Origin: Mugil cephalus
Lineage: Eukaryota > Chordata > Actinopteri > Mugiliformes > Mugilidae
Direction of reading: 5' to 3'
Assembly (NCBI RefSeq): GCF_022458985.1
Contig: NC_061770.1
Location: forward strand, 1-64,000
Length of the DNA stretch: 64,000 nt
Position numbers and translations under genes: made by a program. Under the pieces are notes generated by a model, which was given only the letters and a program-made list of their open reading frames with translations, searched no databases and was not told where the DNA came from. Of this stretch, positions 20,899-31,961 are shown piece by piece; positions within the stretch are counted from its first letter, which is position 1; each line of letters starts with the position of its first letter.

Positions 20899-22133
20899 CT
20901 GGAACTGTCAGCTTCTCCACAGTGAACTCAATCCATGATGAGACAGCAGCCAGAGTGTACTCTACACTGTGGTTGAGCAGGAATGAATCCAGAGAGAGAC
21001 TTCGAGGGTTGATGACAGCCGTCACCAGGTATTCAGAGTAATGGAAGAATGACAGGGAACACATGTACCTGCAGAGAGCAGCCATTACTACGCATATTCA
21101 TCTTCAAGACTGAGCACATTCTGCAGTCAAAGATTCCTATTAAACTTAGTTCCCTGAATCAGTAGTTAAGAACATGTCAAAACAAGTCTTTGGGGACATT
21201 GTAGGAAGCATTTATTTTAAACAGGTAGAGAATTCTAAAATATGTATTCCATATTATGAAATACAAACACGTATATGAAACATTTAGAGAGCATACAAAC
21301 ATACCAGCCGAAATGTCTCCAGGTGGTTTCAGAAAAGCTTATAATTAAGCCGCACCCGAAAGTCAGTCCTAGAAAGCAGGCTCTCACAGCGACCTAAAGC
21401 AAGCAAGACACTCAGGTTAACCAAGTACAATTACGACCCGATTAATTTGTGCCAGAAGCCTACTTTAGTACTAAATCATTGGTGTAACGTCAAATTAAAC
21501 AAAGCTCGTCGACACTAAACAATTTCTGTAATTGAGGGTTTGTCGCATTCTTTCCAATGCCAACATTTCTAAATAAACACAAAACAGATTAAATCGTAAT
21601 AACCAGTAAACCGCCATGGTGTCACCTGGTTTCATTATTCAGCGCATCTCTGCCAGCGGTCTAATGCTAAATAGTGTATAGGATTAACTAACTACGTACG
21701 TAAAGCTGACTAGCTAGCTAGGAGATTAAGTTAGCCAACATTAGCTAGAGAACACTTAACTTTAAAAGGAAAAGTAAATTAAGTCCGATACTCCATTTCA
21801 CTTACTGTATAGTCTGCATTAGTTGAAACATATGAGACTGGACAGCACTATTGTCGCGTGTTTTTTGAAAATGAGCGCAAATTCCAATCAAACCGGGAAG
21901 TTGTCAACGCTTACCTTATAAAGAGGTCCCCTGTATATGATGAGCAAGAGGCCGTTTATAACTGCAATGTGGATACAAATCGCAATTTTCCCCAGAGTCT
22001 CCGTCAGATAATCAAAGACCCAGTCAAAATGTCCAAACCAAGTTCGGATTAGAGGGATTACAACAACGCTGAGCCCTAAAATAAACGCATTTACACTGAC
22101 TCTACCTTCTAACACTAACTTACTGCCTGCCAT
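20899..22133 (-). CDS. icmt: Protein-S-isoprenylcysteine O-methyltransferase, exons 1-3
   Basis: ICMT methylates the C-terminal isoprenylcysteine of CAAX proteins in the ER membrane, using S-adenosylmethionine. Exon 1 is 22133-21915 (219 nt, starts MAGSKLVLEG, ends IIYRGPLYK, donor GTAAGC). Exon 2 is 21393-21305 (89 nt, VAVRACFLGLTFGCG...ETTWRHFG, acceptor TTGCTTTAG, donor GTATGT). Exon 3 is 21068-20899 (170 nt, YMCSLSFFHYSEYLVTAV to EFTVEKLTVP, acceptor CTCTCTGCAG, donor GTCTGA). The phases chain correctly: TG|G splits the W of HFGWYMCS. The encoded 159 residues match the N-terminal transmembrane half of vertebrate ICMT (about 285 residues). The C-terminal SAM-binding part, with its HPSYVGW-type motif, was not found in the window. 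Introns carry Tc1 debris and a partial copy of exon 3. Confidence 0.92.
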
Positions 22134-22265
22134 GTTGGAAGTACTGTGCTGCTAGTTTCTTCTTCTTCTTCTTGTTTTTGGGGGTGGGTTATTGGCGGTT
22201 GGCAAACAACTTGGCATTACCGCCACCACCTGGTACGGAGTGTGGATCAGGTTGTATATTACAAC
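22134..22265. repeat. Interspersed repeat abutting the icmt start codon
   Basis: TTCTTCTTCTTCTTGTTTTT, TTATTGGCGGTTGGCAAACA and CATTACCGCCACCACCTGGT form a common teleost repeat. Its TTC-repeat edge lies about 20 bp upstream of the icmt ATG on the minus strand, so at least part of the 5' untranslated region or core promoter appears to be repeat-derived. Confidence 0.55.
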
Positions 22266-22289
22266 GGCTCAAAAAAAACAAAACAAAAA

Positions 22290-22452
22290 AACTAAATAAA
22301 TCTTTTCAATCAATTAATTTTTTTTTGCTTTTCGCGTGCGGTTTTGTGAAGGATTTATCGCAAAAAAAAAAAAAAAAACCGCATCTTTGCATAAGCCGCA
22401 TGGTTCAAAGCGTGGGGAAAAAGTAGCGTCTTATAGTCTGGAAAATACGGTA
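22290..22452. repeat. DNA-transposon relic ending in GGAAAATACGGTA
   Basis: The 3' part reads GTAGCGTCTTATAGTCTGGA then AAATACGGTA, the inverse of the well-known TACCGTATTTTCC(A/G)GACTATAAG-type terminus. The interior carries A16 and CCGCATCTTTGCATAAGCCG. Only one end is identified. Confidence 0.5.
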
Positions 22453-23049
22453 GATATTTGGTTAGATTACAAGAATTTAAGGTTTGTTTTAGAAAACATC
22501 AAATGGAAATTTAGTTGTTTTACGTTGTTTTTAACGTTTAATTACAAACATTTTACATTTTAAAATGATGGAATTACCAATAAAGATGACAAATTAACAT
22601 TGTAATATGAATAATAATGCTAAGTTACAGAAATGTGCTCTTATTAGTTGGTTTTAATGGCATTATTTTATTTAAAAAGGCTGTATATGACTATATTAGA
22701 TGTAATATAACAGTATACAACAATAATTTGATCTTTTAAAAACATGTCAAAAAAAAATGAGACTAAGCTGAACAAGAAACGTTACAATTTCTCATTCTCA
22801 GTAACTGTAACAGGTAACCATTATTACAGCAATATTCAAAAATCAATTCAATTAAAATGACTGGTTATCAAACAAAAAAAAAACAGTAAAATTCAACTGA
22901 ACTGGTTATGAAAGAAAAGTTAAAAAAAAAGAAAAAAATAGTTGAGTTACCAATTTACAGACAAGGCATCCATAACTTGGTCAAGTCACCATACATCCAC
23001 AACATTGATTAGAAACTTCGTCAAACCTCACTGGAAATTAATCCATACT
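22453..23049. other. AT-rich intergenic sequence
   Basis: No gene recognised. If the exon candidate at 23050-23135 is real, part of this would be its 3' untranslated region. Confidence 0.35.
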
Positions 23050-23135
23050 TTATCCAGACAGTTGACGAGGTGTGGTATCCATACTTGAACTACTTGTTGA
23101 CCATTGTGAAGTTGCAGTTTCTGAGCTGTAACCAC
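23050..23135 (-). CDS. Candidate last coding exon of an unidentified gene
   Basis: A good acceptor (TCTTCTCTTCAG) is followed by an open frame ending in a stop: GYSSETATSQWSTSSSS then MDTTPRQLSG. The exon would enter with two bases completing a codon. The serine/threonine-rich composition and strong acceptor suggest a real C-terminal exon, but I do not recognise the protein. No upstream exon could be linked with confidence; 24554-24590 (MSRLEEGRMQ... read on the minus strand) is a possible first exon. Low certainty. Confidence 0.3.
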
Positions 23136-23320
23136 CTGAAGAGAAGACAGAAAAAAATAGCTGTTTTAAAAATAATAACAGCTAAAAACAGTTTAAGAGG
23201 CAGGACCAGGATAAAGGTGCAAGATACAGCCTTTTCCAAAACCACAGCAGTCACACGAGTCCCACTATAGATGACACCGTTGCTTTGGGACAGATAAGCT
23301 TGTGAGATCTTAACATAACA

Positions 23321-24520
23321 CACTACAAAGAAAACTCACACCAGACTGACTATACATGGGAACTAAATGAACAACATATTCTTGTGGGGAACTATTGCTA
23401 CTGCTTTTACTGTCACATTGTAATCTTTCAAACTCCAGATGACCCTGAGTCAACAGTGCTACGCTTAAGTGAAATTACTCTTGTCCCACAAAGCTTGTAC
23501 ACATGCAAATGGTAATAATCTAGTTTCTGCTCAGACTTCCAACATTTCATGCTCCGTCTTGCTTGTTTCACTTTATACAATGCAAATGCTGGCATATAGG
23601 ACACATCATGAGGTGTAACAATAAATTATACATGCTGGTCCTGCATCACAAACACGAGCTCAATCTGTCTGAATTCAAGTGCCTCACCTTGGTTTAAACA
23701 CAGAAAGAGTACCTTCTCGTACTGAGTGCCTTTCCACTGCACCTTGGTAGCTGCTCAACATTGGGTTCTTTGACTAAAGTTTCTCCTACTGTGGAGCGCA
23801 CTGCTTCACTGTACAGTTCAGCATGGAAAAGAGTGGAGTTCTTAACCACAAGTTTATGCCATGAAATCAACTCTCACCACAGATCAAACTATTTGTTTTA
23901 AAAAAAGAGTAACTGGTTGAAATAAACCATTACCAAATCTCAGTATCATTTCTAAAACATTTGTTCTCTCTTCTTTGGAAGAAAATCCACTTAAAATGTC
24001 TCACTAGCGACACCTGCAAGTGGAGGAGTAGGAGCAGTCTGCGTGGAAAGAAGATGCTGACATTTTGACACGTTCCATAAAATCCAGCTTCCCATCCTAG
24101 CCAGAAATCATGCCATTTCAAGTCACACGGTAAAGGTTACGTCCAAACAATTAGTGAAAATGTAGAAGAGGGTAATAATCGAATATTGTTCATTGTTACA
24201 GCTCTAAACAAATGTTGTTCCTCTTTCTCTCCGCCTGTGTCAGTTAGTTCACAAAAGCAAACGTAATGACTCACTGTTACGTGACAAGCTAACGTTAGTG
24301 TAAATAAAATAAAAAGTGGTTGGTCTGGATGACTACTAACAGTCATAGATATATATCTATGACTAACACTGGCAGACACCATGTGAAGACGACTCCGCCG
24401 CCACCGCCGGCCATACTTTTGTCATCATAGTTAGCTAACATTTCAATTGACGACATGCTAGCGCTTTTGCCCACTGAGTAAAGTCAGACACATGGTGGTG
24501 AATAAAGCTAATACTACTCA
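23321..24520. other. Unassigned sequence with repeat fragments
   Basis: No clear gene. 23690-23850 (AGAGTACCTTCTCGTACTGA and nearby) resembles a hAT-type 'gtaccttttcc' repeat common in fish. 24341-24364 is a perfect 24-bp palindrome centred on ATATAT. 24380-24412 on the minus strand begins MAGGGGGVVF and could be an upstream start, but it is not supported further. Confidence 0.35.
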
Positions 24521-24689
24521 GCGTCAGTTTAATACTTGCCTTCTGCATTCGTCCTTCCTCCAGCCTCGACATTAGCTGCAGTTTGCTCCAAGTTTCTGTC
24601 ACCAAACGGGAACAGCTGCGTGGTGGTTGTTGACCTTGTTAAGCGTAACGTCAAAGACGGATGTTCAGTGTCTCAACAGCCAATGGTCT

Positions 24690-24756
24690 TCTTCTTCTGT
24701 CTCTTCTTCTTCTTCTTCCTTTCCCCTCTTCCTCCTCCTCCTCCTCCTCCAACTGT
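24690..24756. repeat. TTC/TCC polypyrimidine tract
   Basis: Simple-sequence CTT and CCT triplets. The serine-, proline- or lysine-rich frames across it are artefacts of the tract. Confidence 0.85.
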
Positions 24757-25016
24757 TTCTATCGACCAATCCAAACGAGACCCGCACTTTTCACAGTACG
24801 CACTCCAATGACATGTCGCGTTAGTTTTTTTCTTTTGTGTGTTTGTGCAGGGAGACGTTGCAGCAGTAAAATGTCTCCTGATTACACGCGTTTTGTTCAG
24901 ACATGCTGTGAAATAATTCAAGACGTTGTGATTTACTGTGGATTGTATATATGTATACACAATAGCCTACAATAGTTATTTTACTATTAATTTCTCAGTA
25001 ATTTTAAAAGATTTTT

Positions 25017-28000
25017 GGTAACACTTTCTATGAAGGTTGTATTTATAATGCCCTATGAATGCACTCATAATGTTTTATAAGCTGTCTATAAAGCATTATA
25101 ATGGTCATTATTACCATCTACATATTACATACATATTCACAAGTCGTCATAACCAACTTCATGATGCATTATGACAACTGGTTATGAATGATTATAATTT
25201 TAATCTGAATAGTGCATTAAAAATATGTCAATATCTGCCTAGTCACTTGTTAATGTTATGATGCATCATAACTACTTTGCTTTGCTAAATGTGCATAGTG
25301 ATGCATCATGAGTTTTGACTTCGCCTATAGTGCTTTATATCTGTAGCTATAAGTATATGTAATAAAGTTATAATAATGTATACATCTCCCTACAGCACAC
25401 AGTCATAAACAGCTATGCAGTATCATAAGTGCTATTTGTCAGCGCTAAGTAAAGTGACAAGAATATGACACTATTATTAACAGATATAAGTTACTATGAG
25501 TAATTAAAAGGTGCAATGAACTAAGTACCGAGTCTGGCATCTTTACCCCATATGCACAATGTTAATATCATAGGTGTTATTTGTCAGCTTTAGGTAAATT
25601 AGTGCAAATGAGGTGTTGTGGATATAAGACTATTATAAACAAATATGAGGCACAATGAAATGAGAGCCTGGACAGTAAAGACAAAAGGAATGCATTTAGT
25701 TCACTTTATTTTCATTTAAACCAACACACATAATCAGAATGATTATCAATGTTCTGAGCATATTACACAAACACATGAAACAGGCCACAAAAGTGGCACA
25801 GCGTAGTCCTAGAGATGTGTCTCTTAAAAGTGCCTTTGGGTTGGTGAGGTGATTCAGGGTCAGAGGTCAGGAGATGGTTTGACAGCAACTACAAGAAGAA
25901 CAGAGGCAAATCTTTAGTGCTCTAGCTGGGTTTGCTTTTTTATGCAGAAAGGTTTGATTGAAAACACACAAGCAGATCACGTTTTTTTGTTTAAAGCAGC
26001 CTAATGAGACAATATGTTACTGCATATCGTGCAGGCACCGCAGATTACCCGCAGGTGGCTTAAGCTAGCTAGACGAAAGTTACTGGACACGGCTATTTTT
26101 AACTCACAAATTAGATCGTTTTCATTATCTTGCGTTTAATGATTGAAACCATTCAAAACCATTGCATTAATATATAAATGATGTGCTACATGTAAGCAAA
26201 GTAAGACATTAGCTCACAAAACATTAGCAGGACAGAGAGACGACCTACCTGTCCTGGAGAGGACTCAGCGGAGAAAGGACAGAAAAACCGCTTTACGACT
26301 AGTACATACAGTCAATGCTTTACGACAGTGGGAGGAGCTGGGGACGGAGGTGGGTGGGTGGGGTCTGAGGTCAGGGGTCATGGACTAAAGAATGACATTT
26401 CTACAATAATAATAATATAAATAAAAACGATATTAAAATAATATCTGACGGCATTCAATAAAGGCGGACATTTCTAGCGATCCTGCATAAGAGACCAATA
26501 TAACAAATAACCATTAATTTTTTTTTTCGAATCTCAAAGTGCCGAATCCTGCAGCAAAATTGACGTTACATTAAAAACCGAAATAAGACCATTACAAATC
26601 TAGTCTAAATTAAATAAAATCAAACCTCTTCATTGCGCAGTGTCACATTGACAGTCGTCCTCATAGCACGAAACAACTTCCAATTGAAATACATCAGTTT
26701 GAAATTCGTTTCGAGCGGCATGAAAATTTGAGAAAAATCGGCAGGCACCAAACAATAGATTAATTTTCGTGACAGTTTCACATCCACCGTGACACCGCTT
26801 CTTTATAAAGGGTCGCTAGAAATGTCCGTGTTTATTGAATGCCATCAGATATTATTTTAATATCGTTTTTATTTATATTATTATTATTGTAGAAATGTCA
26901 TTCTTTAGTCCATGACCCCTGACCTCAGACCCCACCCACCCACCTCCGTCCCCAGCTCCTCCCACTGTCGTAAAGCATTGACTGTATGTACTAATCGTAA
27001 AGCGGCTTTTCTTTCCTTTCTCCGCTGAGTCCTCTCCAGGACAGGTAGGTCGTCTCTCTGTCCTGCTAATGTTTTGTGAGCTAATGTCTTACTTTGCTTA
27101 CATGTAGCACATCGTTTATATATTAATGCAATGGTTTTGAATGGTTTCAATCATTAAACGCAAGATAATGAAAACGATCTCATTTGTGAGTTAAAAATAG
27201 CCGTGTCCAGTAACTTTCGTCTAGCTAGCTTAAGCCACCTGTGGGTAATCTGCGGTGCCTGCACGATATGCAGTAACATATTGTCTCATTAGGCTGCTTT
27301 AAACAAAAAAACGTGATCTGCTTGTGTGTTTTCAATCAAACCTTTCTGCATAAAAAAGCAAACCCAGCTAGAGCACTAAAGATTTGCCTCTGTTCTTCTT
27401 GTAGTTGCTGTCAAACCATCTCCTGACCTCTGACCCTGAATCACCTCACCAAGCCAAAGGCACTTTTAAGAGACACATCTCTAGGACCACGCTGTGCCAC
27501 TTTTGTGGCCTGTTTCATGTGTTTGTGTAATGTGCTTAGAACATTGATAATCATTCTGATTATGTGTGTTGGTTTAAATGAAAATAAAGTGAACTAAATG
27601 CATTCCTTTTGTCTTTACTGTTTCATTGTGCCTCATATTTGTTTATAATAGTCTTATATCCACAACACCTCATTTGCACTAATTTACCTAAAGCTGACAA
27701 ATAACACCTATGATATTAACATTGTGCATATGGGGTAAAGATGCCAGACTCAGGACTTAGTTCATTGCACCTTTTAATTACTCATAGTAACTTATATCTG
27801 TTAATAATAGTGTCATATTCTTGTCACTTTACTTAGCGCTGACAATTGGCACTTATGAAATTGCATAGCTGTTTATGACTGTGTGCTGTAGGGAGATGTA
27901 TACATTATTATAACTTCATTACATATACTTATAACTACAGATATAAAGCACTATAGGCGAAGTCAAAACTCATTATGCATCACTATGCACATTTAGCAAA

Positions 28001-28255
28001 GCAAAGTAGTTATGATGCATCATAACATTAACAAGTGACTAGGCAGATATTAACATATTTATAATGCACTATTCAGATTAAAATTATAATCATTCATAAC
28101 CAGTTGTCATAATGCATCATGAAGTTGGTTATGACGACTTGTGAATATGTATAGATGGTAATAATGACCATTATAATGCTTTATAGACACCTTATAAAAC
28201 ATTATGAGTGCATTCATAGGGCATTATAAATACAACCTTCATAGAAAGTGTTACC
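25017..28255. mobile_element. Giant foldback element, 3.2 kb, 8-bp target duplication
   Basis: Left arm 25017-26483 and right arm 26810-28255 are nearly identical inverted repeats of about 1.45 kb around a 326-bp centre. Ends read GGTAACACTTTCTATGAAGG and its inverse. The flanks AGATTTTT (25009-25016 and 28256-28263) form a perfect 8-bp duplication, showing transposition as one unit. Arms differ by scattered substitutions and small indels. No transposase is present. An 8-bp duplication is compatible with hAT, P, Merlin or Zisupton-type transposases; the GGTAACACTT terminus does not let me choose. Confidence 0.9.
26905..27600 (+). other. Possible captured gene 3' end inside foldback arm
   Basis: On the plus strand of the right arm there is an acceptor-like GTTCTTCTTGTAG (about 27396-27408). 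It is followed by about 170 bp and a polyadenylation hexamer in GAAAATAAAGTGAAC (about 27580). The left arm carries the same sequence inverted. This resembles the last exon of a spliced transcript carried by the element. No protein match is recognised, so this is only a suggestion. Confidence 0.25.
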
Positions 28256-28640
28256 AGATTTTTTTAAGTTTTAAGTTTTAAAGTTGAATTTTACAGTTTA
28301 TTCCATGAAATAACAGACAAATGTTTGTAAAATTACAATACATTTGTGAACACATTTTAACAATAAATGTCTGTATTTCTAATGTTGTTTTTTGTAAAAG
28401 ATCAGAAATATCATGTTTTCATACGTATTTTCACAATTACAGTGACATGTACATGTAAAATCACAGTCTCTTTTTGTAGATTAATTGTATTTTAAAAACA
28501 TAGAAAGAATCTGTAAAATATACAGTAAAATTATGTTAAATTACAGTAATTACACTAATTACAATTAGTGTGAAAGCTCAGTGAAATTTCAGTGTAACAG
28601 GACATCATTTCAATGTAACAGGAAGGCGTTTCAGTGTAAC
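28256..28640. repeat. ATTACAGT-rich fish repeat
   Basis: Repeated TGTAAAATTACA-, TTACAGT- and ACAGTAATTACA-type words resemble the 'tttactgtaaaa...attacagt' repeats abundant in fish. No boundaries found. Confidence 0.35.
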
Positions 28641-28799
28641 AGGAAGAAGGCTTGAAAGAGAAAATGTAGGCTATTTTCTTCTTTGGAGCATTCTGAGGAC
28701 ACACATGCTGTCTACATGGTGGATAATCGCTGGAGGAAGTGACAGTGCTTAAAATCTTAATCTGTTCCTCTTTATTTTTTTGTTTATTAGTGCAAACTT

Positions 28800-30543
28800 T
28801 ATTTTATGACATGAAAGGGAATGAAGAGGATGTAATAATTTTTTTTTTACAAGCACTTTGCAGTGAATTGAATCATTTCAGAGAAATTAGCCCAATAATT
28901 TTGACCAGGAAAGGCTTTATAGAGTACTTGATGACCATACAAAAACTATATCCGCTCTTCATGGGGATATGATATATTTATCATGTCCAAATATGATCCT
29001 TGGAATAGGGATATGAGTCACCTACTGGGATCACTGCACAGGTGTTTTTCGCAATTTGCTTCATGAACACGAGGCCAGACAGAGGTCTGCTGATGCAAAT
29101 TTGTTACCCCCAACAACCTTCACTTGTATAACTGGCCATCCCAGATACACCATAACCACTGAACAGATTTCTCACGTTGTGTCCATTGGTATAACATGGC
29201 AGAGAATTGCACCCTGCTTTGGGATAAGCTGAAGAACTCTGTACAGACACAGACAACTACTGGGAATTGAACCATTACGATATGCAGTTATGTCAAATCA
29301 AGAACTGGATAGCCTTTTGACTGTGATTTACAGAGTACTCCCAATGCAGGGGAAAGCTATGTCCTTGGAAGCCTGAGATCACGTGACTTAAGGATCCAGC
29401 GTTGGCGGGTCCGAGACAGCCTGTATCGAGTGGATCCTATTGGGCGATCATTTAGATGCCGTCATGCTATTAGGGGGAGGGTCTACAGTGTTCAGTCCCC
29501 CAACCAATTACGGTAAGCTCACAGTGACAATTTTTTAAGTAAAGGTGTTATGCCACACCATTATAAATAATGTACAATAAAGTCCAGCATAACCAAAAGT
29601 TACTTTAAAGTATTTACTGTGCTTGAAAACACGCCATGTCAGTGTTTTAATACTGTAGTAGTTTTCTTGTTCCATAATTCTGTTGTTACATTTTACTGTT
29701 GTAGATATTTAAGATTATTCTTGTTCTAAGCTGTTAAGTCTATCCTATTAGTGTACAAGTGTAATAACTGATTCTGGTCTCCCAACAGGCATTTCGATGG
29801 AAACCATAAACTGGTTAGGTGGCGTCTAGTCATGCATGGCTGTGTTAATGGCTTCAGTCCGACAATTATATACCTGCGGTGCTTGTCCAATAACAGAGTC
29901 TTAAGTGTTCTGTCATTACTTTTGGAGGGAGCGTTGAGAACTTTGGTTTGCCTGCAAGAGTCAGATGCGATCATGGCATGGAAAATATACTTGTTGCACG
30001 TTTTATGTTGGAAAGGAGGGGACTGGACAGTGTCATTACAGGTGTTTCAGTCCATAATCAGAAAATTGAAAGAATGTAGGCAGAACTCAATAGAGTTGTT
30101 TGTAGACACATCATAAACATCTTTAACTTTATGGAAGAACAAGGTATTCTTGATTCATTGAATGAACTACATCTTTTCTGTCTGCATTATGTTTATTTGC
30201 CCAGAATTCAGCAGGCAGTGACAGAATTTATTAACCAGTGGAACAACCACGGCCTCTCCACACAAGAGGGCCAGATACCTCTTGAGTTGTGGCATTCAGG
30301 TGTCATGAATAACATTGGAATTCAACCAGTTATAAATGACATTCTTCACATGGATACCCACTATGACATCAGTGAATATGAACCTTTGCCAGGACTTCAA
30401 ACTAATAATAACGTTACAATTCCAGACATTAACATAACAATCAATGAGACCACAATAAACATGATTCGACAAGTGAATTCAGTGGAAAATGATGGGAACT
30501 ATAGAATTGATGTGTTTTCTTCACTCCTGCACATGTTTCAGTA
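28800..30543 (+). pseudogene. Intron-bearing DDE integrase-core protein (teleost TE-derived family)
   Basis: The N-terminal part (28850-28970) reads ALCSELNHFREISPIILTRK. The middle (about 29080-29515) includes ISRRTLYRHRQLLGIEP, TPNAGESYVLGSLRSR and VRDSLYRVDPIGRSFRCRHA and ends SVQSPNQLR. A consensus intron (donor GTAAGCTC after 29512, acceptor CTCCCAACAG before 29790) joins it to HFDGNHKLVRWRLVMHGCVN. The core triad is visible as D in FDGNHK, D in RCDHGMEN and E in NQKIER, with 32 residues between the last two. The C-terminus is ELHLFCLHYVYLPRIQQAV, FINQWNNHGLSTQEGQIP. Breaks: frame changes near 28972, 29330 and 29935, and a TAG replacing the W of ERMWAEL. Function is presumably transposition-related; the superfamily is not certain. 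Confidence 0.8.
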
Positions 30544-30639
30544 AGGAGGCTATGTTAATGTTTTTTTTTCTTCTGTTTTGTTAACAATTTGTTAAACTAA
30601 TAAACAATGTGTAAATGAGAGATGGAAATAACCAGAAAA

Positions 30640-31420
30640 GACACAAACAAATGTATATGCAAATAAGATAAGATAAGATAAGATAAGATAAGATAAGATA
30701 AGATAAGATAAGATAAGATAAGATAAGATGTTACAGCAGCACTACATCAGCACAACAGTGCCCAGAAATTAAATAGAACAACATTAAACAGACAACAAGC
30801 AACAAAAAGTACCGTACAAAAGTACGATAAGATAAGATAAGATGTTACAGCAGCACTACAGTAGCACAACAGTGCCCAGAAATTAAATAGAACAACATTA
30901 AACAGACAACAAGCAACAAAAAGTACCGTACAAAAGTACAGTACACAAAGTGACAGCAGTTGCGGATAAAGTGACAGTGTAAGTATGCTACATATGGGCT
31001 CAGTGAGGTCAGAGCTGTGTGCGGTTCACACTGCTGTTGTACAGTCTGATGGCAGTGGGCACAAAGGAGCATCTGAAGCGTTCAGTTCTGCTCTGGGGTG
31101 GGATGATCCACTGACTGAATGAGCTGCCCATCAGCCACAGCTCATCGTGCAGAGGGTGAGAGGGATTGTCCAATATTGCACATATTTTGTCCTTCACCCT
31201 CTTCTCGGCCACTCTTTCTAAGCAGTCCAAGTTCAATCCCACCACCAAGCGGGCTTTCCTCACAATTATTGAGTCTGTTGACCTTACCAGTCTTGGCCCC
31301 GCCCCACCAGCACACCACAGCAAAGAAGAGCACGCTGGTATTCAGGGTCTGCCAAACCCATATGTGTTTCATAGGGCAAAGTCGAACTTCTCCTTAAAGA
31401 GCTGGTATGACACATGGAGT
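30640..31420 (-). pseudogene. L2/Rex1-group LINE, C-terminus and 3' tail
   Basis: On the minus strand 31323-31009 encodes STDSIIVRKARLVVGLNLDC, RVAEKRVKDKI, LDNPSHPLHDEL, then RTERFRCSFVPTAIRLYNSS, the conserved C-terminal end of this LINE group. The 3' untranslated part (31008-30727) contains a 114-bp tandem duplication and ends in an AGATA array (30663-30729, TATCT on the element strand), a typical 3' microsatellite tail. The 5' part is missing. Confidence 0.8.
30663..30729. repeat. AGATA pentanucleotide array
   Basis: About 13 perfect AGATA units. It is the 3' tail of the minus-strand LINE. A short second array lies at 30825-30841. Confidence 0.95.
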
Positions 31421-31499
31421 GGCAACCTGATACAGTTAACACGTGTTGGCCATTGGGAACAATGGTGTAGAAGTCGTCATCTTCTTTGTGAATGAAGCT

Positions 31500-31961
31500 T
31501 ATACTATTCAGAGACCATGGAAGCAGAGCATCATGCACAACTGGATAAACATCAGATTTTTTAACTTTGGCAAGTATCAAAAGGCTTACCCTCACCACTT
31601 ATCAACCCTCCTTTAGTTGGAAACTAACCTCCCTATGCCGTATGTTATACATTTCCTCTGATGTTTGCAGAGATCTTTAAAAAGCCCCTATAAAACCACA
31701 ATTTTCTTGCTCTCTGAGACCTATACATCTTGACTAGACATTTATGCTTGCTTTACCTGTAAGAGAAAGAGTAAGAGAAAAAAAACTGTCCATAGACATA
31801 TAATACAGCATTTGGATCTTATCAGTTAACGGCAACTTCTGTCAGACCACCGGAAAACTCCCGACACGATATGTACGCTCCAAAAACGCTACACTTCCTC
31901 TTCAGAGCCGCCTTCCATTTATAATAATAAATTTATTTATGACATGCCTTCCGGTTACACT
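31500..31961. other. Unassigned sequence
   Basis: No gene or repeat recognised with confidence. Confidence 0.3.

Noticed and set aside
23690..23850. Minus-strand open stretch ending in a donor-like GTACTC as a host exon
   Set aside because: The sequence resembles a common fish DNA repeat around a GTACC motif, and no acceptor precedes it.
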